DNA of 64,000 nucleotides, from positions 3,534,001 to 3,598,000 of the forward strand of contig OY969418.1 of assembly GCA_963699175.1 (NCBI GenBank), given 5' to 3'. Shown here in pieces: positions 1 through 7,351 of this stretch; position 1 is the first letter of the stretch, and every line of letters starts with the position of its first letter. The notes under the pieces were generated by a model. It saw only the letters and a program-made list of their open reading frames with translations, was not told where the DNA came from and did no database searches. The position numbers and the translations under genes were made by a program. This DNA comes from JACPYM01 sp963699175 (lineage in GTDB: Bacteria; Acidobacteriota; Blastocatellia; RBC074).

Positions 1-89
1 GCTCGCAGCCCATGCTGACGCAGCCCATGCTCCCGCAGAATGATGACTTGCTCCGTCTCGACCGTGATTTCGATCCTTCTCCGTTTCAC
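1..89 (-). CDS. Small HTH/excisionase-like protein, partial (5' end only)
   Basis: Only the first 29 codons lie in the window; the gene continues off the left edge. It starts at a GTG (complement of 87-89) preceded by a strong GGAGG ribosome binding site at about 97-102. The visible N-terminus (KRRRIEITVETEQVIILR) resembles the N-terminus of the 84-aa protein at 10843-11097 (RQRKTTITVEQQEILVLR), so this is probably a paralogue. That family carries a short strand-rich N-terminus, a WCxxC pair and a helix-turn-helix, suggesting a small DNA-binding protein. Function is inferred only from the paralogue. Confidence 0.55.
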   Translation of the reverse strand, partial: MKRRRIEITVETEQVIILREHGLRQHGLR

Positions 90-111
90 TCGACGTTTCC
101 TCCAACTGTTT

Positions 112-160
112 GCTAGCGACTGTCTGCTGGCAGTGGCGCAAGCAGACAAATTGCGCTAGC
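112..160. repeat. Imperfect inverted repeat upstream of the left-edge HTH gene
   Basis: The arm GCTAGCGACTGTCTGCT at 112-128 pairs with 141-160, with a 3-nt bulge. It lies 20-70 nt upstream of the GTG at 89, as the palindromic element at 11113-11196 lies upstream of the paralogous HTH gene. Could be an operator, a 5'-UTR hairpin or a REP-type repeat. The rest of 90-327 shows no gene. Confidence 0.5.
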
Positions 161-327
161 TTTAGCACGCCACCGTGCTTCGTCATCCGAAGCGCGGCGG
201 CGTGGCGTATATTCCGGCAGGCGGCGGGCTAATGTCTTTAACCGCGCGCCTAATCGTTGCTAACTCTTGTTATCTGCCAGGCTCGAGTATTTATCCGAGA
301 TTCGATTGGCACACAGGTATTTCCCTT

Positions 328-3174
328 ATGGACAAACCGACAGTCTTTATCAGCTACAGCCACAAAGACGAGAAGTGGAAAGATGCGCTGCGGCCTCATC
401 TCAAAGCTTTGGAACAAGCCGGGCAGATCACCATCTGGGATGAACGGCAGATTGACGCGGGCAGCGAGTGGTACGACCGGATCAAAGAAGTGATGGAGCG
501 TGCCGCCGTCGCCGTGTGTTTGATCTCAGCCGATTACCTCGCTTCGGATTTTTGCGTCAAAGAAGAGTTTCCCTATTTGCTCGAACGCCGTCAGCGCGCT
601 GGCATGGGGTTCGTCCCTGTTTTGATTCGGCCTTGTCCGTGGTTTGCGCACACCTGGCTGGAAGAGAAACAAATGCTGCCGCGCGACGGCAAATCCATCT
701 CCGAAGATTTTCAAGGCCGCGAAGACGGCGCCTTCCTCGAAGTCGCGCGCGCAATCTCCAAAATCGTCACCGATCCCAATTACCAGCCGCCTGCCCCACC
801 TCCGCCTCGCTGGTCGCCGCCCGACAAGCTCGACCTCACCCGTCTGCCCTTCACCGGCTCTGATCTGTTTGGCCGCCAGATTGAATTGAACTGGCTGGAT
901 GAAGCCTGGGCAACGGCTGCAACCAACGTCATCAGCTTTGTCGCCTGGGGCGGAGTCGGCAAATCAACGCTGGTCAATAAATGGCTGGAGCGGTTGGCCC
1001 AAGACAACTATCGCGGGGCGCGCCGCGTTTTCGCCTGGTCGTTTTATAGTCAGGGCACAAGCGAACGCGCGACTTCGGCGGATTTGTTCATTAACACGGC
1101 GCTGAGCTGGTTTGGCGACCCGGACCCGACCGCCGGTTCGCCGTGGGACAAAGGCGAACGTTTGGCCTATCTGGTGCGGCGCGAAAAGACCTTGCTGCTG
1201 CTTGATGGGATGGAGCCGCTGCAATCAGCGCTCGCATACGAACGCGGCAAGATCAAAGACCCGGCGCTCAGTACGCTGGTTGAGGAACTGGCGCGCGACA
1301 ATCCGGGGCTGTGTGTGATCACGACGCGCGAACGCATCCGCGAACTGGACGAAGAGTCGCCCGCAGACGCGTTCGTAGTTCCGCCTTCAGGCAGCAGCGT
1401 CGCTGGCGAAGACACCTCGGAACTACGAACGCACGTTCAGCAGATCAATCTGGAATTCCTGTCGCCTGAAGCCGGCCGCGCGTTGTTGCGCGTCGGGGGT
1501 GTGCGCGGCCTGGATGAAGAACTCGAAAAAGCCACGGAGGATTTTGGCTGCCACGCGCTGGCCTTGAATCTACTGGCGGTTTACCTGCAAGACATCCCCG
1601 GCCATCACATCTCCGCCACCGCGCAGATTCCCGCGTTGGATTTGCCCGCGGAAGCAGGCAAACACCCGCGCCGTTTGATCGCCGCCTTCGAGCAGAAATT
1701 CGGCGAGGGCGCGGAAGTGAATGTGCTCCGGCTGCTCGGCCTGTTTGATCGCCCTGCCGATGACGCATCCATCGCCGCATTGCGCAAGGCTCCGGCCATT
1801 CCCGGCTTGACCGATCACATTCAAGCTTCATCAAAAGGCAAATGGTTTCGCGCACTGCAACGTCTGCACAAATACAAACTCATCGCTGAAGAGAGACATC
1901 ACGCGCCCGGTGAATTGGACGCTCACCCGCTAGTGCGTGAGCATTTCCGACAACAACTCAAGCGAGAGCGCCCGGATACCTGGCGCGAAGCCAACAACCG
2001 GCTCTATGAACACTTAACTCGCACGGTCAAAGCATTGCCAGAGACAATTGACGAGATGGAGCCCCTCATTGCTGCAGTAGTGCATGGATGTGAAGCAGGT
2101 GAGCATCAGAAGGCATTGGATAATGTGTACTGGCAGCGGATTTGCAGAAAGAATGAGTTTTTCACTACCAGAATGCTTGGTGCGTTTGGCGCTGATCTCG
2201 CTGCGCTAACTGGCTTTTTTGCCACCCCCTGGCAGCAACCAGTGCTTAGCCTCACAGAGACTCACAAAGCATTTGTTCTAGCTGTGGCTGGCTATGACCT
2301 CCGTGGGTTAGGAAGATTGGAAGAAGCAGCGCGGTCGATGCAGGCAGGCTTGGAAATAACGATTTCCCAGGAAGACTGGAAAAACGCTGCACAAACCACC
2401 AGCAATCTCAGCGAACTCTATCTCACTATTGGTGATGTATATCAGGCGCTGACTTTCGCTCAACAAAGTGTAGAGTTAGCCGACCGGAGTGGCGACAACT
2501 CTCAACGAATAGTAGGTAGAACAACTCATGCTGATGTCCTGCATCAGGCCGGACGATTGAATGAGGCAGAAAAAGGTTTCCATGAGGCTGAAGCTATGCA
2601 AAAAGCGCTACAACCTACCACCCCTCTTCTCTATTCCATGGCTGGATTTCGATATTGTGATTTGCTATTGGGACAAGGAAAGTATCAAGAAGTGCATGAA
2701 CGCGCGGCACGAACGCTTAAATGGGGAGAAAAAGAGTATTCGTTGCTCTCCATCGCGCTAGACAATCTTTTACTAGGGCGCGCCTTCCTACTACAAGCAC
2801 AACAGGAAGATGGCAATGTAATCGCTCGGGCGGCAGAATTTTTGAAGCGCGCAGTGGATGGTTTACGACAAGCAGGACTACAAGAATTTATTGTTCATGG
2901 ACTGCTGTCACGGGCGACGTTGCACCGGATGACAGACAATTTCATGCTGGCGCAACGTGATCTTGACGAAGCGCGACACATCGCCGAGCGTGGCGAGATG
3001 GGGTTGCATCAGTGCGATTGCCAGTTGGAATACACCCGCCTCTACCTGGCACAAGGTGATCGCGACAAAGCCCGCGAACATTGGGCAATGGCCAAAGCAA
3101 TGATTGAGCGGATAGGCTACCATCGGCGAGATGAGGACTTAACAACATTAAGATTAAGTCAGTCAGTTCTATGA
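328..3174 (+). CDS. TIR-STAND NTPase-TPR protein (NLR-like)
   Basis: 948-aa multidomain protein. Residues 1-145 form a TIR domain (FISYSHKDEKW at the start; SDFCVKEE near 73-80 carries the glutamate expected for NADase activity). A STAND NTPase follows, with Walker A GGVGKS near 208, Walker B LLLLDG near 289, an ITTR motif, and a GCHALAL segment like the GxP region of NB-ARC proteins. From about 640 onward there are TPR repeats. ATG 328 is chosen because it opens directly on the TIR domain; an upstream in-frame start at 175 would add unrelated residues. Related TIR-STAND proteins act in bacterial immunity: the TPR half senses, the NTPase oligomerises and TIR depletes NAD+. That role is inferred here. 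Codons after about nt 2000 are visibly A+T-richer than the first half. Confidence 0.85.
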   Translation: MDKPTVFISYSHKDEKWKDALRPHLKALEQAGQITIWDERQIDAGSEWYDRIKEVMERAAVAVCLISADYLASDFCVKEEFPYLLERRQRAGMGFVPVLIRPCPWFAHTWLEEKQMLPRDGKSISEDFQGREDGAFLEVARAISKIVTDPNYQPPAPPPPRWSPPDKLDLTRLPFTGSDLFGRQIELNWLDEAWATAATNVISFVAWGGVGKSTLVNKWLERLAQDNYRGARRVFAWSFYSQGTSERATSADLFINTALSWFGDPDPTAGSPWDKGERLAYLVRREKTLLLLDGMEPLQSALAYERGKIKDPALSTLVEELARDNPGLCVITTRERIRELDEESPADAFVVPPSGSSVAGEDTSELRTHVQQINLEFLSPEAGRALLRVGGVRGLDEELEKATEDFGCHALALNLLAVYLQDIPGHHISATAQIPALDLPAEAGKHPRRLIAAFEQKFGEGAEVNVLRLLGLFDRPADDASIAALRKAPAIPGLTDHIQASSKGKWFRALQRLHKYKLIAEERHHAPGELDAHPLVREHFRQQLKRERPDTWREANNRLYEHLTRTVKALPETIDEMEPLIAAVVHGCEAGEHQKALDNVYWQRICRKNEFFTTRMLGAFGADLAALTGFFATPWQQPVLSLTETHKAFVLAVAGYDLRGLGRLEEAARSMQAGLEITISQEDWKNAAQTTSNLSELYLTIGDVYQALTFAQQSVELADRSGDNSQRIVGRTTHADVLHQAGRLNEAEKGFHEAEAMQKALQPTTPLLYSMAGFRYCDLLLGQGKYQEVHERAARTLKWGEKEYSLLSIALDNLLLGRAFLLQAQQEDGNVIARAAEFLKRAVDGLRQAGLQEFIVHGLLSRATLHRMTDNFMLAQRDLDEARHIAERGEMGLHQCDCQLEYTRLYLAQGDRDKAREHWAMAKAMIERIGYHRRDEDLTTLRLSQSVL

Positions 3175-3196
3175 GTGCATTTATTAGGTTACCTCT

Positions 3197-3901
3197 ATGT
3201 TCACCTTTGATTCTATCATCTTGGAGCTTCGTGGCCTTTTTGAACACGAATATAGAATGAGGGAAAGCGCACGATCCCTACAAACCCCTTCCCTTCAAGA
3301 TCCGCTGAATAAGCAAGCGTCTCAATGGGAAAGTTTGATAAAAGAGAAGCTACGGGAACTTGTTTGCTTTCCACCCCATCACTCACGTCATCAGAGCAGA
3401 TTAGATGGCTTCCACGTTAAAGCGAAATATGAACAATCAATTTTCATTATGACAAAGTTTCCAGATGGCGATACTCAATTAGACAAGCAGCTAACCGCAG
3501 TGATTAACGCTGTTTCAAAAGCGATTACTGAATGTGGATTTTCTGCTCGAATTGCGTCTCAATCTGATCTTCACCCCTTTATTTGGGATAATGTTGAGTT
3601 ATATCTGCTTGGTTGCTGCAAGGCAGTTGCAATCGTTGAGGACCGGTACAAACCAGAGCTCAACCCTAATGTGGCTATGGAGTGGGGATGGATGAGAGGT
3701 ATGGGGAGAGACGTTCTGTTTCTGGTAGAGAATAAATTTAACCATCATAGAGCAGACTGGGCAGGGCTTTTAGAGCACAGGTTTTCTTGGGAAAAACCAA
3801 ATGCTGGTATTGATCTCGCTATCAAAAAATGGCTCACAGGCGCACCACCTAACAAGCCGGAAAGTAAGAGAAACAGAGCTAAGCGGCCGAACCGGACTTA
3901 A
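3197..3901 (+). CDS. Nucleoside 2-deoxyribosyltransferase-like / TIR-fold protein
   Basis: 234-aa protein, 22 nt after the TIR-STAND gene and probably co-transcribed. Residues 1-75 are a charged helical region. From about 80 to 200 it has the pattern of nucleoside 2-deoxyribosyltransferase-like proteins: SIFIMTKFPDGD, then a helix, a polar IWDNVELYLLGCCKAVAIVED segment, and NPNVAMEWGWMRGMGRDVLFLVE, matching the family's NPNV-x-E-x-G-x-A signature. That fold is related to TIR and SLOG nucleotide-binding folds. The tail is basic and looks disordered. Base composition is A+T-rich compared with flanking genes, suggesting acquisition. A nucleotide-consuming effector or a sensor in the same system is inferred. 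Substrate unknown. Confidence 0.6.
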   Translation: MFTFDSIILELRGLFEHEYRMRESARSLQTPSLQDPLNKQASQWESLIKEKLRELVCFPPHHSRHQSRLDGFHVKAKYEQSIFIMTKFPDGDTQLDKQLTAVINAVSKAITECGFSARIASQSDLHPFIWDNVELYLLGCCKAVAIVEDRYKPELNPNVAMEWGWMRGMGRDVLFLVENKFNHHRADWAGLLEHRFSWEKPNAGIDLAIKKWLTGAPPNKPESKRNRAKRPNRT

Positions 3902-3993
3902 CGGCCTGGCAGCAGGCCGCCTCCTTGATCGAACAGACGGGCTACCACCGGCGCGACGGCGAGTTGGCGGAGATTGCGCGGGAATTGAGTTGA
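3883..3993 (+). pseudogene. Relic of a STAND/TPR protein C-terminus
   Basis: An open frame with no start codon reads AAEPDLTAWQQAASLIEQTG then YHRRDGELAEIARELS and a TGA at 3991. It matches the C-terminus of the upstream TIR-STAND gene (AMIERIGYHRRDEDLTTLRL), sharing the GYHRRD block. It is G+C-rich again, unlike the 3197-3880 segment before it. It is therefore the surviving 3' end of a second, or of the original, STAND/TPR gene. Confidence 0.65.
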
Positions 3994-4074
3994 TGGCTGT
4001 TGCCGTAAATCCGGCCCGACTTGTTTGGCGTAATCCCAGAGTGAAGGTTGGCAACCAGCCTGATGAGGCCAATG

Positions 4075-5859
4075 ATGAAGAACGAGCCGACACTGCGCTA
4101 TTACGAATTCGACGGCTTTCGCCTAGACCCGCACAAGCGCCTGCTGCTGCGCGACGGCCAACCCGTGCGCCTCAAATCGAAAGCCTTCGCTCTGTTGCTG
4201 GTCTTGCTCGAACGGCGCGAGCGGGTGTTGGAAAAAGACGAGTTGATGCAGGCGGTCTGGCCCGACACCACCGTCGAAGAGAACAACCTGACCGTGCACA
4301 TGTCGGCGCTGCGCAAGGCGCTCGGTGAAACGGCGGGCGCACCCGGCCACATCGTCACGATTCCGGGGCAGGGTTATCGCTTCACTGCCGAGGTCAAGGA
4401 AACGCCCGCCAGCAGCGAACTAATCGTAGCGCGTCGCGCCCGCACCCGTGTGGTGATTGAAGAAGAGATCGATGAGCAGCCAACCGTCGGCACGCTGGCC
4501 GTGTTGCCGTTCAAAGCCTTGGGTGCACAGGAGCGCGATGAATATCTGGAATTGGGCTTGGCCGATGCGCTGATCACGCGCTTCAGCCATCTGCCGCAAC
4601 TCATCCTGCGACCGACGAGCGCCATAGTCCGCTATACAGGAGGCGCACACGATCCCGTCGCCGCCGGACATGAACTCAGCGTAGATGTAGTCCTCGATGG
4701 CCGCGTCCAACTGGTCGGCAACCGCTTGCGCTTGACCGTGCAACTCATCAGCGTCAGTAACAGTGCGGTGCTCTGGGCCGAGAAGTTCGAGGAGCAGTTT
4801 ACTCACATCTTCGCCATTCAGGATTCCATTTCTGAACAAGTCGCGCGGGCGCTTGCGCTACGCTTGAGCAGTGAGCAGCGGCGGCGCTTGACCAAACACT
4901 CCACTGCTGACACTGCCGCCTATCAGCTTTATCTCAAAGGTGTCTATTACACCAACCGCGGTACCAAAGAAGGCGCGCAAAAAGGTATCGAACTATTTCA
5001 ACAAGCGATTGAACAAGACCCACATTACGCGCGCGCTTATGCTGGGCTGGCCGATGCTTGGTGCTGGCTCTCGCATCTGTTTATTGATCCGAAGCAGGCG
5101 CTGCCCGAAGCCAGGGCGGCGGCGTTGAAGGCGTTGGAACTGGACGAGACGTTGGCCGAAGCTCACCTGGTGCTGGGCCTGGTGAAGATGTGGTACGAGT
5201 GGGAATGGGAGGAATGCGAGCGGCAATTTCGGCGCGCGCTCGAACTCAATCCCCATCTGGCTACTGCGCATTTGTGGTATGCCTTCTACCTGGCGGCTAT
5301 GGGCCAATTCGAACTGGCCTTGGTTGAAGGGGAACTAGCATTGAAGCTCGATCCGTTCTCGCTCAGCCACAATGCGATGATGGGTTGGGTACATTATTTC
5401 GCGCGCCACTACGACCTCGCCCTCGCGCAATTCCGCGCTACCATTGAGTTGGAACCACATTACTTTATGGCCTACTGGGGTCTGGGTTGGACGCTCATCC
5501 AACAGGGACGCTACGAGGTTGCGATTGCAGAATTGCAGCGCGGGCTTCAGTTCGGCGGCGGCACTGAAGTGACTGCTGCGCTGAGTCATGCTTACGCCAA
5601 GGCAGGTCGCACGGAAGAAGCGCGCCGCTTGCTGGCTGAGTTATACGAATTGACGAAGCAACGCTATGTCTCGCCGTTTTACCTTGCGCTAGCGCATATC
5701 GGATTGAGTGAGATCGAAGAGACTTTCGCGGCTTTGCAGCAAGCTTATCTGGATCGGTTTGAGTGGTTGGTGCAATTCCAGGTTGATCCGGTTTGGGAGC
5801 CGCTGCATGGCGATCCGCGCTTTGCTGAGTTGCTCCGGCGCGTCGGCTTGGCGGAGTAA
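4075..5859 (+). CDS. Winged-helix / FlgO-like / TPR transcriptional regulator
   Basis: About 594 aa. Residues 1-100 form an OmpR/CadC-type winged helix (YYEFDGFRLDPHKRLLLRDG, then VWPDTTVEENNLTVHMSALR and PGQGYRF). Residues about 145-265 form a FlgO/TolB N-terminal-like domain (LAVLPFKALGAQERDEYLELG to LWAEKFEEQ). The rest is TPR repeats, ending in LHGDPRFAELLRRVGLAE. Unlike the related protein at 13464, no transmembrane segment separates the DNA-binding and sensor parts, so it is predicted soluble. Several starts are possible between 4048 (TTG) and 4075 (ATG); 4075 gives the usual short lead into the winged helix. Ligand and targets unknown. Confidence 0.8.
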   Translation: MKNEPTLRYYEFDGFRLDPHKRLLLRDGQPVRLKSKAFALLLVLLERRERVLEKDELMQAVWPDTTVEENNLTVHMSALRKALGETAGAPGHIVTIPGQGYRFTAEVKETPASSELIVARRARTRVVIEEEIDEQPTVGTLAVLPFKALGAQERDEYLELGLADALITRFSHLPQLILRPTSAIVRYTGGAHDPVAAGHELSVDVVLDGRVQLVGNRLRLTVQLISVSNSAVLWAEKFEEQFTHIFAIQDSISEQVARALALRLSSEQRRRLTKHSTADTAAYQLYLKGVYYTNRGTKEGAQKGIELFQQAIEQDPHYARAYAGLADAWCWLSHLFIDPKQALPEARAAALKALELDETLAEAHLVLGLVKMWYEWEWEECERQFRRALELNPHLATAHLWYAFYLAAMGQFELALVEGELALKLDPFSLSHNAMMGWVHYFARHYDLALAQFRATIELEPHYFMAYWGLGWTLIQQGRYEVAIAELQRGLQFGGGTEVTAALSHAYAKAGRTEEARRLLAELYELTKQRYVSPFYLALAHIGLSEIEETFAALQQAYLDRFEWLVQFQVDPVWEPLHGDPRFAELLRRVGLAE

Positions 5860-5883
5860 GCAATTGCTCTTGTTCAGGAGCGA

Positions 5884-6495
5884 TTACTCTAAGCACTCAA
5901 GCGGCGTTGCGGACAAAGGCTGCAAGTAATTTCTGAGCAGCCGCATCCCTTCGCAAATGCTGGCCCGGATTGCGCCTGGCGGCCGATTGAGCCGAGCGGC
6001 AATTTCGGGATAGCTCAGCCCGGTGAAGTAAGCCAGCTCGATAGCCTGGCGTTGTTCCAGGCTCAATTGGCTGAGCGCGGCACGCGCCAACTGGCGCTGT
6101 TGGGCTAGCGGGTGGTGTTCTCCCTGGTCGTCATGCGCTCCCGCTGAGACAGTAAGGGGAAGCGCTGACGCTTGCCTTTGAGCCTGTTTGGTCGAAGCGC
6201 GCTGGCGCTCTAGCGCACGGCGGCGCGCGAGCATCAATAACCAGGCGAGTGGCGTGCGGCGGCGCGCGTCGAACTGCGCGGCTTGCTGCCAGACCTGCTG
6301 GTAAACCTCGATCAGCATCTCTTCGGCCAGCGCGCGCTCCGGCAACAGGCGCAGTAACAGGCCGAAGACCAGCCGATGCGTATGATCGTAAAGATCGGCC
6401 AAGGCCGCTCGATCGCGGCGTGCGATGGCGGCAAGCAGGTCAGCCTCAAGTGGCGGTGTGGGACGTTTAGAGCTTTGTGCGACGGATGCAGACAT
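5884..6495 (-). CDS. ECF RNA polymerase sigma factor
   Basis: 203-aa sigma-70 family protein. Region 2 spans about 30-100 (LYDHTHRLVFGLLLRLL, EEMLIEVYQQVWQQA, TPLAWLLMLARRRAL). Region 4 is near the C-terminus (LSLEQRQAIELAYFTGLSYP, EIAARLNRPPGAIRASICEG). ATG 6495 is supported by GAGGAAAG just upstream; a longer reading frame to 6561 would run into the palindromic repeat. No anti-sigma gene follows: the next gene downstream is convergent. It is divergent from the sigma/kinase pair at 6779, with the palindrome at 6514-6598 in between. SigK-like factors carry similar signatures, but no subgroup is assigned. Confidence 0.85.
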   Translation of the reverse strand: MSASVAQSSKRPTPPLEADLLAAIARRDRAALADLYDHTHRLVFGLLLRLLPERALAEEMLIEVYQQVWQQAAQFDARRRTPLAWLLMLARRRALERQRASTKQAQRQASALPLTVSAGAHDDQGEHHPLAQQRQLARAALSQLSLEQRQAIELAYFTGLSYPEIAARLNRPPGAIRASICEGMRLLRNYLQPLSATPLECLE

Positions 6496-6513
6496 GGACT
6501 TTCCTCGGAAAAA

Positions 6514-6598
6514 TGTCCGACAAGCTGCCGAGCTTGTCGCGGTTCTCGCGTTTGGACGCATCCCGTAGACCCCGACAAGCTCGGCAGCTTGTCGGACA
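6514..6598. repeat. Palindromic element, family P1, copy 1
   Basis: Perfect 26-bp inverted repeat: arm TGTCCGACAAGCTGCCGAGC... at 6514-6539 and its exact complement at 6573-6598, separated by 33 nt. Each arm is itself nearly palindromic around GACAAGCT/AGCTTGTC. The element lies 18 nt upstream of the sigma factor start at 6495, so it would be in that gene's leader. Copy 2 is at 11113-11196 and a single-palindrome version is at 32248-32280. Confidence 0.85.
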
Positions 6599-6707
6599 AG
6601 GACGCAGTCTTGGTGGAAATTTCAGCGTGCTTTCCAGCGTTTTTTTCTGCACTCATATGTATAGGCGTGAAATGACTGGCGCCAGAGGTCATCCCGGCGA
6701 AAAAAAA

Positions 6708-6735
6708 TTGAGCCGGATGCGGGCGGGTGTATAAT
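6708..6735 (+). promoter_or_regulatory. Predicted sigma-70-type promoter of the sigma/kinase operon
   Basis: TTGAGC at 6708-6713 and a perfect TATAAT at 6730-6735 with a 16-bp spacer, ending 43 nt before the ATG at 6779. Confidence 0.55.
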
Positions 6736-6778
6736 CGCCGCCCGCACAAAGTTTAGTTCAACAAGGCAGGTTCGTCTG

Positions 6779-7351
6779 ATGGCCACCGCTTCACCGGAGC
6801 AGGTCACCGCATTGCTACTCGCCTGGAACCAGGGAGACGAAACGGCGCTGGACAAGCTGATGCCGCTGGTTTACGCCGAATTACGCCGACTGGCGCATCG
6901 CTACATGGGCGCCGAACGCGCGGGCCATACGCTGCAAACGACTGCGCTCGTCAATGAAGCTTATTTGCGCTTGATTGACACCCAGCACGTAGACTGGCAG
7001 AACCGCGCCCAATTCTTCGCCATCTCGGCGCAATTGATGCGACGGGTGCTTGTGGATTTCGTGCGCGCGCGCCGCTATCAAAAGCGGGGCGGCGGCGCAG
7101 CGCAAGTCCCGCTCGACGAGGCGCTGGAAGTCTCCATCGAACGCGGCGCGGAATTGATCGCACTCGACGATGCCTTGACGGCGCTTGCGGCAATTGATCC
7201 GCGCGCGGGCCGCGTTGTCGAGTTGCGCTTCTTCGGCGGGCTGAGTGTGGAAGAGGCTGCGGTGGTCTTGAAGATTTCGCCTAAGACGGTCAAGCGCGAT
7301 TGGAACTGGGCCAAAGCCTGGCTGGCGCGCGAACTGAGCGGAGGCAAGTGA
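6779..7351 (+). CDS. ECF sigma factor of the kinase-linked type (TIGR02999-like)
   Basis: 190 aa. The whole protein matches the Sigma70_ECF group common in Acidobacteria and Planctomycetes: VTALLLAWNQGDETALDKLM, PLVYAELRRLAHRYMGAER, LQTTALVNEAYLRLID and FFAISAQLMRRVLVDFVRAR in region 2, and VVELRFFGGLSVEEAAVVLK in region 4. The stop codon directly abuts the GTG of the kinase gene at 7352, so the two are translationally coupled. This gene order is typical of the group, in which the kinase is thought to control the sigma factor; here that is inferred. Confidence 0.9.
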   Translation: MATASPEQVTALLLAWNQGDETALDKLMPLVYAELRRLAHRYMGAERAGHTLQTTALVNEAYLRLIDTQHVDWQNRAQFFAISAQLMRRVLVDFVRARRYQKRGGGAAQVPLDEALEVSIERGAELIALDDALTALAAIDPRAGRVVELRFFGGLSVEEAAVVLKISPKTVKRDWNWAKAWLARELSGGK

